From assembly GCA_030770535.1 (NCBI GenBank), contig JASVEC010000004.1:496001-560000 (forward strand): a stretch of DNA of 64,000 nt, written 5' to 3'. Positions 1-10,128 of the stretch are shown here, piece by piece; positions within the stretch are counted from its first letter, which is position 1, and each line of letters opens with the position of its first letter. The DNA is from Batkoa obscura (taxonomy: Eukaryota; Entomophthoromycota; Entomophthoromycetes; Entomophthorales; Batkoaceae). Both the position numbers and the translations under genes were made by a program. The notes under the pieces are model-generated. The model saw only the letters and a list, made by a program, of their open reading frames with translations, was not told the origin of the DNA and did not search any database.

Positions 1-1159
1 TTGTGTAACCATCGATCACAACATCTTTAGAGGTTGTTCTAAGTGGAAGATCGGGTACTGATGGATATAATCTCATAGTTTCTTTCATTACGGCTAATAG
101 GTACTCCATTTGTTTAGTTTGTTCAATTGTAGGACATTGAGCATCTTCTACCTTTTGGTTGCTATAATTAGTGATTCCCATTACATCCATAACTTCTTTA
201 CGTAGTTTTTCTTGTACATCTTGATGTTGGGCTAAAAAGTGCAACGCAGCAGATAAAGCAAATGCAGTTGTATCGTGTCCAGCTAATAAGAAAATCATAA
301 CATTATCACGAATTTCTTTATCAGTGAATTTAACATCTTCCTCTTGAGCGGCTTTTAACATTAAAGTCAAAATATCTTCATTAACATTGTGGTCGTTGTT
401 GTCGTTGTTGTCATTGTTTAAAATGACTTTTTTCTTTTCATCTAATATATGTTGGAAATGTTCTTCTAAAGATTTAAGATCATCATAAACTGGTTTACGT
501 AATGGATTTTTGGAGGTATCGAGAAAGTCTAATATTAAATAGAAAGGATCAAAGGAAGCTTTCATAACCTTATTATAATAAGTAATAAAGGGGACATTTT
601 CGTTAACTACAGAATTAAAGTCTACACCCATGATACCTTTACCTAAAGCGTCCATGGTGATACGTTGCATATATTTATAAATCACGACCCTATTCCTATT
701 GGATTTAGAGTCTAACACGTTAAAAACTGTTTGATGCATTGCTCGAAAAGCTCCGTTTAATATTGCTTTTTAAAAGGTAGGCTCGATATTTTACAATGTC
801 TTTTCCAAACTTGATGGTTCGAAAACACTAAATTGATCCCCAAAAATTTTGAAAACAATAGATTGGGACGTACTTCGCTAGGTAATCTTTTGACAAAAGT
901 GGTGGTATCATTACAAATGGATTGTGCAGCTTCAACTGAAAACAAGGCTACTACTCAACTGCCATTGCTTGGGATGGTTTGTACCTTTTGTTTAAGTGGC
1001 CTTTTTGTCTATAGGCCTATCTTCGAAAGGGTTTTTAATACATTCAGCTAAACTTAGAGAAAGTAAGTGACGTAATCTAAATGGCTTTTTAAGGAAAACA
1101 AAATATATTAAAGAGAAGATAGTGGCCAGTGCTATTAAAATATTTATCGTTGTTGACAT
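1..1159 (-). pseudogene. Broken cytochrome P450 copy (3' part outside window)
   Basis: Homologous along its length to the intact P450 at 5450-6982, with a constant offset of 5799 bases over most of it. Positions 1-672 are almost identical to 5800-6471; from about 675 to 790 and from 905 to 1159 the copies are much more diverged, with another near-identical island at 795-897. Reading on the minus strand from the ATG at 1157-1159, I see an in-frame stop near 1001, another near 923-925, a stop after the residues matching KKQ of the intact protein (about 757) and a one-base deletion near 735. The window edge cuts it at about residue 395, so the haem loop is not visible. Being broken is clear from the sequence; that it was once a working paralogue is inferred. 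Confidence 0.85.
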
Positions 1160-2033
1160 TTTTTGCAAAGTATACTTTTGCCGTCTTGGTTTAATTCATA
1201 TACTTTTACAGTTACTGTTCCAATTTTATCTTTAATAATTTTCAGCTTTGCTCATTTCTATCGCTTTATTATTAGTCATTTTAATTCATCACTAGAGCAT
1301 TTATTACTAAAGGTCTAAAGGTGAATTATTCGATAATAACACTTGTAATTAAGAATTTCAAATACTTATTATAGTTTAAAGTGTGGCTAAGTTTTTTATA
1401 AAAAATAGTTAAAAATAGGAAGCGGTTTGTAATGTATTTAATTTACCCATTATAAGCGCTTTCATATTAGTCTAAGAATATCAGCTATGAATTGAACTTT
1501 TTATAATATTTATAGATGCAGTTTTTTTAATATACTTGTATTGATTAAAAGTTGGAATAAAATAATATATATAATTTAATGTTTTTTTATAGGATTTGTT
1601 AAAAATTTTATAAATTTATTTATTAAAAATCAAAAAAATCGCTTAAAAATAGAATAAAGACAAGAAACTGATATACATTTTTCTTCTTTATTATTAAAAC
1701 TTTCAAAACTTTTGAAGAACTCTATACGAGCTTTGTTTCATTGTTGATTTTGGTAGCTAGAGTAATTGAAGGTAATTAGAGATAGTCTTTATAATTTACT
1801 ATATAAAATTATCATGTACTTTATTTTTTCGTATTTTATGATACTTTAATTAACGTTGAATACCATTGTTAATTTTATAATAAACTCTGAGTTTTAATGT
1901 ATTTTGTTTTAGAATTTATTTAAATTTGTTTAAAAATTAACTTTAGTTAGTTGTAAACCCGATTTATTATTTTCATTGTATTGAATCATTTATAAAATTC
2001 AAATAGCTTTTAAAAATGTAATTAAACTAGATA
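1160..2033. other. Gene-free flank of the P450 copy
   Basis: AT-rich sequence without a convincing gene. The first 200 bases resemble the 5' flank of the intact P450 (7100-7240) in patches such as CATCACTA-AGCATT, suggesting that the upstream region was duplicated with the gene. The stretch ends at the TA dinucleotide (2032-2033) bordering the transposon. Confidence 0.4.
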
Positions 2034-2787
2034 TGGGGGTATCCGAATTGGTTTCATTTTTTTATCCAATTTTTAAATTATTTTATTATAATTTATATTG
2101 TAAGTTAGTGGAATTTCTATCAAATTTAATATAAATTCCTGAATTAGCAAGGCTTTTACCAATATAGCCTATATAGTGATATTAGTCAAAGTTGTAATAT
2201 GTAAATAAATATATATTTTTATAAAACTTTATTAAGAAATATTTATTATTAACTGCTTTATAGCCAACACTGTAGATTTACTATCAAATAAATAAACAAT
2301 TTTAATGTTATAATTACATTATCAATATATCGCTAAGTTAATAAATAGCTGCATGGGAGGGAGAGGTTAGCCCCAAAACTATAATTAACCATCCCTATGT
2401 AACGCAAGCAGTGTAATAATAGTTTTTACTTATTATTACAACTACTTGCTCTTTGACTATTTATTGACTTAGCTATTAATAATTTAAGTAATATCAACAT
2501 TTAATAATTGATTTCTATCATCTAATAAGCTACTTACTTGCTTACTAAATATTGAAACTTTTAAATTTTCAGTTATTTTTGTAAGATAAACTGGGGTTGA
2601 TCTTTTAATTTTTCTATCCTCTATAGACTCTATAACTTTAATTGAAATTATATCGCTTTTTTTTGATCTATCAGATACTGGATAACAGTGTAGTTTTTTA
2701 CCACGTTTAATAAAATGTAAATACTTTTTAATACCTTTTATTTTTATTATTTTTTTCGTATCTTTGTTTCTTTCATATTTTTAAAAA

Positions 2788-3789
2788 TTATATTTGTTTT
2801 CCCATTATTGACAGTTGAGTTATTAACTCTATTATGTTCAGAAATAAAAATCTCGAATTTTGAATTAATTGATCAATATCTTCTATTTTACCTAATGCTT
2901 CAAAACTATTTTTCCACTGTGAAAGATTTCCAAAATGTCCGTCAACTATACTTTTTCCATGGTGCTCAGCAAAAAAATTAAGATCGATATTTAAACTACT
3001 ATTTATTTTATGACTTTCTTCAAATACATAGTGTAAAAACTCTTGAGATTTAAAATGATATCCTGTATCTGCCCATATATTAGTTTTTGTAAACTTTTTA
3101 AATAAAGGCTCTTTAGATATTAAATCAATTAAACAATCTCCTGCATATGCTGAATCATGATTTAATATTTCAGATAAATAATCAAAATAAACTTTGCCTA
3201 TTGTTTTATCGTTTTTTAAATACAAAACGTCAAACCCTAATACTGATATAGCTTGTTTGCTATAATGATCTAAGTTTATTGGATCTGGTTTTGTTCCTAT
3301 TTCCATATTTTGTTTAAAGTCTAAAATTATTATACAACTTCTATTATTTAATTTTTTAATAGTTTCACTAAGTATGTTTTTTTGAGTATCAACACAAAAT
3401 TCGTGTAATTTATATAACCTTTTTTCTTTATCAAAAGATTCCTGTATCTCTGCTTTATTTTTTGTCGCTGTATTTATTTTATTTTCAAATAACTTTTTTC
3501 TAACTGTATACTGGGCACATATATTACATAAATCTGTTTTTCTTGCTGGATTTTTAAAATTATTTGGTATATATTTGAAAAATGTTGACCTAGCTACTGC
3601 TTTATCTTTTAAATCATTAAAATACTTACTGTATATCATTCTTCTACTTTTATTTAATATATATATATTCTCTGACGAATATTTATCATTATTTTTTTTA
3701 CTAAATCTTGAAATAGTTGAATTATCAAGTAAATATTGTATAATAATCTCGATTTGCTCATCTTTAATTTTTTTTTGTATTTTTAACAA
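2788..3789 (-). CDS. Transposase, catalytic part (HHGKS...DGHFG type)
   Basis: 333 residues. Visible features: a CxxC...HxxC zinc-knuckle-like group (C88, C91, H129, C132), an acidic residue in a hydrophobic strand (IIILDFKQN, D157), a second in WADTGYHF (D241) and a conserved-looking AEHHGKS-VDGHFG block (H277, D283). This arrangement resembles DDE/D-type transposases of a poorly characterised group with GHGK...DG motifs found in several eukaryotes; that assignment is from memory of the motif, not a search. The upstream block (3764-4183) overlaps it by 26 bases in another frame, and coding-like sequence (HCYPVSDRSKK...) continues below 2788 in a third frame. The element therefore has introns I cannot place or has about two frame breaks. 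Confidence 0.6.
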   Translation of the reverse strand: MLKIQKKIKDEQIEIIIQYLLDNSTISRFSKKNNDKYSSENIYILNKSRRMIYSKYFNDLKDKAVARSTFFKYIPNNFKNPARKTDLCNICAQYTVRKKLFENKINTATKNKAEIQESFDKEKRLYKLHEFCVDTQKNILSETIKKLNNRSCIIILDFKQNMEIGTKPDPINLDHYSKQAISVLGFDVLYLKNDKTIGKVYFDYLSEILNHDSAYAGDCLIDLISKEPLFKKFTKTNIWADTGYHFKSQEFLHYVFEESHKINSSLNIDLNFFAEHHGKSIVDGHFGNLSQWKNSFEALGKIEDIDQLIQNSRFLFLNIIELITQLSIMGKQI

Positions 3790-4183
3790 TAAGTTGTAAC
3801 GTTGATATTTTCTTATTATTAATTGTTTTTAAATAATAATATTGATTTCTACCTATATTAAATCCAAAACTTCTACATTCATCAAAAGAATATACTGAAG
3901 CTATAGTCGATAATAATGCTACTTGTTGGTTTTTATTTCCTGTTTCCCTTAAAACACTAATTTTATACATTGCTTGATTAAATCTGTTATTATTAATAGT
4001 AAAGTTTGATAACTTTTCTTTTCTTTTTTTTGTTTTATTATAAAATTCCATAAACTCTGGGTTATTGTGAATAGTTGTTAAAATTGATGTAAATGAATTA
4101 CAATGTTTATATAATGTGCTTCTCCCTATCGTATTAAAGTTTTTAGAAATTCCATTTCGAAGTTTAGTTATAAAAGCTTGCAT
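3764..4183 (-). CDS. Transposase, N-terminal part
   Basis: 139 residues, Lys/Asn rich, including RETGNKNQQVALLSTIASVY, which looks helical and could be part of a DNA-binding or dimerisation region. It runs into the catalytic block at 2788-3789 with a 26-base overlap in a different frame. It sits inside the TIR-bounded element and reads in the same direction as the catalytic part. I recognise no named domain; its role as the N-terminal half of the transposase is inferred from position. An alternative is a second small accessory protein of the element. Confidence 0.45.
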   Translation of the reverse strand: MQAFITKLRNGISKNFNTIGRSTLYKHCNSFTSILTTIHNNPEFMEFYNKTKKRKEKLSNFTINNNRFNQAMYKISVLRETGNKNQQVALLSTIASVYSFDECRSFGFNIGRNQYYYLKTINNKKISTLQLIVKNTKKN

Positions 4184-4275
4184 TTTGTTTTTATTTTAAT
4201 AAAAAACAAAGTCAAATAATTATATATTTATGTCTTATATATCTATTGAACATTTAACAAAAAAACACAAAACAC

Positions 4276-4632
4276 TGTGAAATATCGTTTCATCAGCTCT
4301 ATGATTGATTATCGCATAATAATCACTTAACTTGTTTACAAAACTAGTTGGAATATAAAAGAGATTCTTCAACATGATAGCTCGAGGCTTCTTAATTGAT
4401 TTGTTCCCTGATATTGTGCTTTTAATAAAGCCACTAAGTCTTATAGTATTTTGCGTAGATTTTACAGCAGTGTCTTCTATTCTATTTATTTTATATAGTT
4501 CGTAGCTTATTGAGTACTATTCCTATTAATTTAAGTCTATCTTAGTTACATAAACTAAGGTCTTTTGACTTACGGCCAATTAATTAAGCTAGGACTGCTT
4601 TTAACTGTAATCACTGAGTACCAACTTTCACA
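4276..4632. mobile_element. Solo LTR-like fossil inside the transposon
   Basis: Starts TGTGAAATAT and ends CTTTCACA, the same ends as the copies at 29752-30232, 30785-31246 and 36515-36978. At 357 bp it is shorter than the others (about 460-480 bp), so it is internally deleted. It carries the shared TATAAAAGAG-like core and an AATAAA. No clear target duplication. It lies inside the DNA transposon, so it is younger than that insertion. No internal retroelement genes adjoin it. Confidence 0.6.
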
Positions 4633-4802
4633 AACATATAATTAGAAAAATAAAATAAATAAAATGAGTCTTTAAGTTAAATTTTTAGATTTAATTTTAA
4701 GCTTTTTAGATTTAGCTAATCATACATTAAAGACTTACAAATTTAAAAACTTAAAATTTGTATTAATTTCTAGTTAAGCTGAAACCAATTCGGACACCCC
4801 CA

Positions 4803-4905
4803 TATGGGAGTGTTTTTTTAGCTTCATTATTTTTTCCATCCTTTAAGCACTATTTCAGCGGAAAGATTGTTAGTAAAATTTTAAATAAAAAAATACATCC
4901 TCATA
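4803..4905 (+). repeat. MITE (family M) abutting the transposon
   Basis: About 100-bp element with the family outline: TGGG(G/A)GTGTTTTTT, a TTTCATTATTTTTTCCAT block, an AAGC-CTATTT core and an AAATACATCC(C/T)CA end. It shares its left TA (4803-4804) with the right edge of the transposon, so the two elements are back to back. Confidence 0.75.
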
Positions 4906-5013
4906 TATAGTATAAATAAAACAGTATAAAAGCATTGAATATCAAAAAACAAAAACTGAAACAGTAATAAAATATATTAGCAATTACTACATGTAAACAA
5001 CGTTAAAAAATTA

Positions 5014-5241
5014 TTTTTAATTACAATCAATTTTGAACCTATCTTTGCTACAACCTTTATTGGATCAGTCCTTTGGGTTATCTACCGTTCATACTCCAAA
5101 CATTATGCTAGAGATTGGGGTGCTGCTTTATTATCTCCTAATATCTTTGTTAAATGGGGCATAGCTTGGATGGATGTAATTCATTTAGCCTCTTCCTGCC
5201 TCAATCGTAACTTAAAAGGTAAATCAATTAGGTTAGATTGA
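5014..5241 (+). pseudogene. Orphan 3' coding fragment, unknown
   Basis: An open frame without a start ending at TGA 5239-5241. It encodes about 70 residues with codon use like real genes here and richer in G+C than its surroundings. It contains a hydrophobic stretch (ATTFIGSVLWVIYRSY) and SKHYARDWGAALLSPN. I do not recognise the family. It lies between a MITE and the 3' end of the P450 gene, and no upstream exon could be linked to it. It may be the tail of a gene destroyed by insertions, or a last exon whose upstream exons I could not find. Confidence 0.3.
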
Positions 5242-5449
5242 CCTCTTAATTTCTTCATTCTATAAATTTAATTTAATCTAATAAAACACTTGCCCACAAG
5301 AGTCCAAGATTCCCAAAAAAATACAACTAATAATAAATACTCACAGTTTTATAGTGTTTTTATCCTTAAACAATTTTAGTTATAAATGAGTAATAATCGA
5401 TTGTATTTATTAATTTTGCTCTAGTTTATTAATACAAATTGCTATTAAA

Positions 5450-6982
5450 TTATAATAGTGTAAAGTTAAGAGAATAGTCTTTAGGAGAAAAGAGTGGGGC
5501 AGGACTCAAGCTTAAACCCTCTCCATGAATTTGAGGAGAACCTTTGGGATAGTTTACTTTATATCTTAATAAAATCATAGCAAGTACGGCCTTTTGTTCC
5601 AATAATGAAAAGTTCATACCAATACATGATCTAGCACCCCCACCAAATGGAGTCCAGGCTGAAATGTCAACTGGATTATTTTGCGCATAAGATGATCCTT
5701 TGATAAATCTTTCTGGAATAAACTTTTCTGGCTCATTCCAATATCTTTCATCATGGTGTAATGTGTAAATGCTTAAAAGGACATCAGTGTTAGCAGGGAT
5801 TGTGTAACCATCGATCACAACATCTTTAGAGGTTGTTCTAAGTGGAAGATCGGGTACTGATGGATATAATCTCATAGTTTCTTTCATTACGGCTAATAGG
5901 TACTCCATTTGTTTAGTTTGTTCAATTGTAGGACATTGAGCATCTTCTACCTTTTGGTTGCTATAATTAGTGATTCCCATTACATCCATAACTTCTTTAC
6001 GTAGTTTTTCTTGTACATCTTGATGTTGGGCTAAAAAGTGCAACGCAGCAGATAAAGCAAATGCAGTTGTATCGTGTCCAGCTAATAAGAAAATCATAAC
6101 ATTATCACGAATTTCTTTATCAGTGAATTTAACATCTTCCTCTTGAGCGGCTTTTAACATTAAAGTCAAAATATCTTCATTAACATTGTGGTCGTTGTTG
6201 TCGTTGTTGTCATTGTTTAAAATGACTTTTTTCTTTTCATCTAATATATGTTGGAAATGTTCTTCTAAAGATTTAAGATCATCATAAACTGGTTTACGTA
6301 ATGGATTTTTGGAGGTATCGAGAAAGTCTAATATTAAATAGAAAGGATCAAAGGAAGCTTTCATAACCTTATTATAATAAGTAATAAAGGGGACATTTTC
6401 GTTAACTACAGAATTAAAGTCTACACCCATGATACCTTTACCTAAAGCGTCCATGGTGATACGTTGCATATATTTGTAAATTTCAACTCCAGTTCCATTA
6501 AATTTGTTATCCACTACATTAAAAAATTCTTTAATACATTCCTCGAAAAGCTCTACTTCAAATTGCTTCTTAAAAGGTGGATTCAATACTTTACGATGTC
6601 TTTTCCAAACTTGATGGTTCGAAAACACTAAATTGATCCCCAAAAATTTTGAAAACAATAGATTGGGACGTACTTCGCTAGGTAATCTTTTGACAAAGGT
6701 GGTAGTGTCGTTATATATTGAACGAGCTGCATCAGCTGAGGATAAAGCTACTACCCAGCCACCGTTTCTCCAAATCAATTGTACTTTTTCTTTATGTAAC
6801 CTTTTTGATAACAAATCATGGATTTTTTTATCAGCAGGTTTATCTTCAAAGGGGGTCTTAACACATTCAGCTAAACTTGGGGAAGGTAAGTGACTTAAAT
6901 TGGATGGCTTTTTAAAGAAAGTAACATATATTCCGATGAATATGGTAGCTACTACTAATAGGATACTAATTGTTATTGACAT
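5450..6982 (-). CDS. Cytochrome P450 monooxygenase
   Basis: A haem-thiolate monooxygenase, 510 residues, a normal P450 length, with no introns. Visible: N-terminal membrane anchor (residues 3-22) placing it on the ER; C-helix WxxxR (W126-R130); I-helix oxygen-binding motif AGHDTT (301-306); K-helix ExxR (E368-R371); PERF (423-426); haem loop FGGGARSCIG (446-455) with cysteine ligand C453. A low-complexity Asn/Asp stretch (257-268) sits in a likely surface loop. The AGHDTT and FGGGARxCIG forms suit the CYP4/CYP52/CYP5xx-like fungal group that often hydroxylates fatty acids or alkanes, but the substrate cannot be read from sequence. A TATAAAAG box (7017-7024) lies about 35 bases upstream. A broken, partly identical copy is at 1-1159. 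Confidence 0.95.
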   Translation of the reverse strand: MSITISILLVVATIFIGIYVTFFKKPSNLSHLPSPSLAECVKTPFEDKPADKKIHDLLSKRLHKEKVQLIWRNGGWVVALSSADAARSIYNDTTTFVKRLPSEVRPNLLFSKFLGINLVFSNHQVWKRHRKVLNPPFKKQFEVELFEECIKEFFNVVDNKFNGTGVEIYKYMQRITMDALGKGIMGVDFNSVVNENVPFITYYNKVMKASFDPFYLILDFLDTSKNPLRKPVYDDLKSLEEHFQHILDEKKKVILNNDNNDNNDHNVNEDILTLMLKAAQEEDVKFTDKEIRDNVMIFLLAGHDTTAFALSAALHFLAQHQDVQEKLRKEVMDVMGITNYSNQKVEDAQCPTIEQTKQMEYLLAVMKETMRLYPSVPDLPLRTTSKDVVIDGYTIPANTDVLLSIYTLHHDERYWNEPEKFIPERFIKGSSYAQNNPVDISAWTPFGGGARSCIGMNFSLLEQKAVLAMILLRYKVNYPKGSPQIHGEGLSLSPAPLFSPKDYSLNFTLL

Positions 6983-7016
6983 TTTTTTGATAAATGATGC
7001 TTTGATTTTTCAATTG

Positions 7017-7024
7017 CTTTTATA
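7017..7024 (-). promoter_or_regulatory. Probable TATA box of the P450 gene
   Basis: TATAAAAG on the minus strand, ending 35 bases before the P450 start codon. This implies a very short 5' leader. Assignment rests on match and position only. Confidence 0.4.
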
Positions 7025-9177
7025 CATTTTCCTTAAACTACTGTTTTTTTCACGGAAGAATTTCCGCATTTTATTCTGTCTTGATTGTTTCGAATACTTA
7101 TTGCTCATATTTCTACATCTTAAGCCAAAAAATCGATCGCTTATACTCAGCTCTTGTTTATCCATCACTAAAGCATTATTGGTAATAATCAAAATATTTA
7201 GTGATATCATTTGTAATTATTTAAGAACTTTTATAGTTTCAAAGCTCAAATGAGGTGTCGAATTCTTTAAAAGTAGAGCTACAAATAGGAAGTGATCGGA
7301 AATGGATTTAATTTGCTTGAGTAGAAGCACTTTTAAATTATGAAAAATTTTCATTTAACTTAAAGCAACTATGATTGGACGTGCGGATGAAAAAAATTAA
7401 AAATAGTAGCCATAGGCATGTTTTTTCAATAAGAGAACTTAATCAGTGCTTTGAAATTTTAAGCTTGAAAAATGAGCAAAACGTTGAAGAAAATAACTAT
7501 TCCATATAGGCTCATTTGAATGCAAGGGCTCAGTTTTCAATTTTGATTAATTGTTAAAGTCATATATTAAGGATAAATAACATGAAAACTAATATTATTT
7601 TCCTTCGATCTTAAAATGAGCAAATAAAATTTATAAAGTGTATTCAAATTAAGTAGAAAAAATACCTGGAAATTCAAACAGGTTTTTAAACTTTCTAATT
7701 TGTAAACTAAATTTCAGGGATTTAAAATTAAAAATTAAATTAAGTTATAATGCAGTCAGAACACTGATACCTAGTAAATTTTTTATTTTTTATATTAATA
7801 TTTTAATAATAATAATATATAATATTTGAAGCTTTTCAGCTAATACATTAAAAGCTTTCTTCTATTTTTTTAAAATTAATCATAGGATAATAATATAAAA
7901 GCTAAGAAAGCTCGAAGCCCAAAAAAGTTATTATAGAAATTACAAAAACTTAATTGTAATGAATTTTAAATACATCGTAAGTATAAACATATACTTGAAT
8001 ATATGTAAAGGCTTGGCAAATGTTTTAATACTTTGATAAAAAATACTTTAAATGGTTTTTTTCCTTTCAACTTCTTTGCTTATATGAGGGTGTTTTTTTT
8101 GGTTTCATTATTTTTTCCATCTTTTAAGCGCTATTTGAGTGGAAAAATTGTTAGTAAAACCCTTAAACAAAAAAATACATCCCCATATTAAAGTCAAAAC
8201 TTCTAGAAAATGAGCTAAAGTTATAAGTAAAAAGTATCCATATTTTGTTCACTTTTTTAAGTTTTTTATTGAAGTTGTTATTTTCATTAATCATTTAAAC
8301 TCAATATAATATTAAATAATTTGTAATGCAAATATTATACAAAAAACCGATGAGAGTTATAAATAGTATCTATACTACTTTAGTTCGATATTGAAACGCG
8401 ATGGAAATCCGGTAATTAATACAACAGCGAATATTATATTCTAAAATAGTAGAATAAATTATAATTTTATAATAGCTCAAGTTTTTTTCCATTGTTTTCA
8501 TAAACTTTTAGGAATTTTTCAAGCTTTCTTCGATTAATTTTAAAAAGTCTAGTGTACTTACTAGTCTAAAATAACAAGCTAATGTTGTTTTGTATGTGAT
8601 TGAACTTTTAATTTATATAATCATGAACGTAAATACTGTTGGTATTTATGACTGTATATTCCTTTCATATTATTAATTCTAAACAAACTACGCTCATTTT
8701 TTGCTTATTGTTAATGAAGCATTTGGACGCATAGCACTCTTAATTACAAAAAGATAATATTTGATAAAATATATTTGCATAAAGATAGTAAGCAACAAGC
8801 TATATATCTATTAAAGCATAAAAAATGCTTGCTTTATAACATATCAAGCTTTAGTAGTTTATTTTAATACTTTTGATATAGTTTATAAGATATGTATAAG
8901 ATATTTATAAATCAAAATGCCATTAGTTTACGAAAAACCATGATAATAACAATATTGATTTATTAATGAGGCCTTCTACCTATTACCATTGATAATAGAT
9001 ATAAATCCCCTTTACTAAATGAATTTCCAGTCATCAAAGTTGCATCATTTGCTTAGTTTTAAAAATTAAGGAGAACTTTAATTTACTGGAATAAATCTTA
9101 CAAATGTCAAAACAAAAAATAAAGATTTTCTTAAAAATCAGATAAAAATAAGTTCTATTCTTTAAAAATTTTAAACG
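7025..9177. other. Gene-free stretch containing one MITE
   Basis: Apart from the MITE at 8083-8187 I see no gene, RNA or strong motif. Short frames here (such as 7010-7210 minus) have no recognisable features. Confidence 0.4.
8083..8187 (+). repeat. MITE (family M)
   Basis: Forward copy: TGAGGGTGTTTTTTTTGG... to ...AATACATCCCCA, flanked by TA on both sides, with the internal GCGCTATTTGAGTGG core. Confidence 0.8.
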
Positions 9178-9736
9178 ATGGCAATAGGATATATCACACG
9201 AGTAGAAAAATTTTCATCAGCGCATAGACTACATGCAACTTCATTATCGGATTCTGAAAATCAAGCCATCTATGGAAAATGTAACCATATTAATTGTCAC
9301 GGACATAATTATACCATTGAGGCTACTATTAGAGGAGAAGTAAATTCTATTAAGTATTAAATAACAACTAAATTAATGAATAGATTGATCATATAACTGG
9401 AATGATAATTAATATATCGGATTTGAAACAATGGATGAAGGATTTGATCATCGAACCTCTTGACCATAAGAATATCGTAAGTTTATAAATAGTGTAATTT
9501 AAAAGTGATTAAATTTTAAGGATAAAGACGTAGAGTATTTTTTTGATAAACCAAGGTAAGTTAAGTGGCTCATTTAAAATAAACACTGATATTCTTTTAG
9601 TACAGCCGAAAATCTAGCGGTTTTTGCATGGGAAGCTTTAAATGAAAAATTATTACCATTTGCATCCAAAGCTAAGTTATTCGAAATTAAAATCCATGAA
9701 ACAGATAGGAATACTGCTTCTTATAGGGGGGAATAA
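9178..9736 (+). CDS. 6-pyruvoyl-tetrahydropterin synthase
   Basis: Converts dihydroneopterin triphosphate to 6-pyruvoyl tetrahydropterin in tetrahydrobiopterin synthesis. Four exons by splice and frame reconstruction: 9178-9339, 9384-9476, 9521-9555, 9601-9736, giving 141 residues, the usual family length. Zinc ligands H16, H41 and H43 (SSAHRL and CHGHNY), catalytic cysteine C35 in GKCN, and the C-terminal ETDRNTASYRGE block with the substrate-binding glutamate are all present. The second intron ends in AAG rather than TAG. The start is the first ATG, giving the standard short N-terminus. Many fungi lack tetrahydrobiopterin synthesis, so its presence fits a lineage outside the common Dikarya models. 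Confidence 0.93.
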
Positions 9737-10128
9737 TATACTAACCTATAAACACTCATACTGATTTAAAATTCAAAGATTTTAAAGATTAATAAATAAT
9801 TTAAGATTAATTGTTAATTAAATAATTTTCGTTAATTTTTATATAAAGGACTATGTTTTTTATTTAACATATATATTATAGTCGTGTTATATATATATAT
9901 ATATATATTCCATCAAGTTTAGTAGAGATATACAGTTTTAGTTTAGTATTAGTTTGACTATAACTTTTTTTGAATTTACTTTTAGGAATTCAATTCATTT
10001 TTAATTTATTCATTTCTTGCTAATAATTAAAATAGAAAATAGATAGGAAATAGAATTAAATAAATAGGTAAAATAAATGATATCTGAGATATAGTAAAAT
10101 ATAGCATTAAAATAAAAAACAAATAGAG
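9737..10128. other. Short intergenic stretch, PTPS to TSR4
   Basis: AT-rich, with an (AT)n run around 9888-9908. Contains the 3' flank of PTPS and the promoter side of the next gene. No other signal seen. Confidence 0.4.

Larger units (their letters stand above)
2034..4802 (-). mobile_element. DNA transposon with ~24-bp TIRs and DDE-like transposase
   Basis: The left end (2034-2056, TGGGGGTATCCGAATTGG...) is matched in inverted orientation by the right end (4780-4802), with one transition over 24 bases. TA lies at both edges (2032-2033 and 4803-4804), consistent with a TA target duplication. Inside are two long minus-strand coding blocks (3764-4183 and 2788-3789) and more coding-like sequence to about 2530 in another frame. 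An inverted subterminal repeat near 2405-2453 (GCAAGCAGTG...TACTTGC) is also visible. A solo LTR lies within the right half. The ends resemble those of the MITE family scattered through the window. I do not recognise the superfamily with certainty. Confidence 0.75.

Noticed and set aside
7010-7253. Frames on both strands upstream of the P450 gene
   Set aside because: No recognisable features; the region is the P450 promoter and contains its TATA box.
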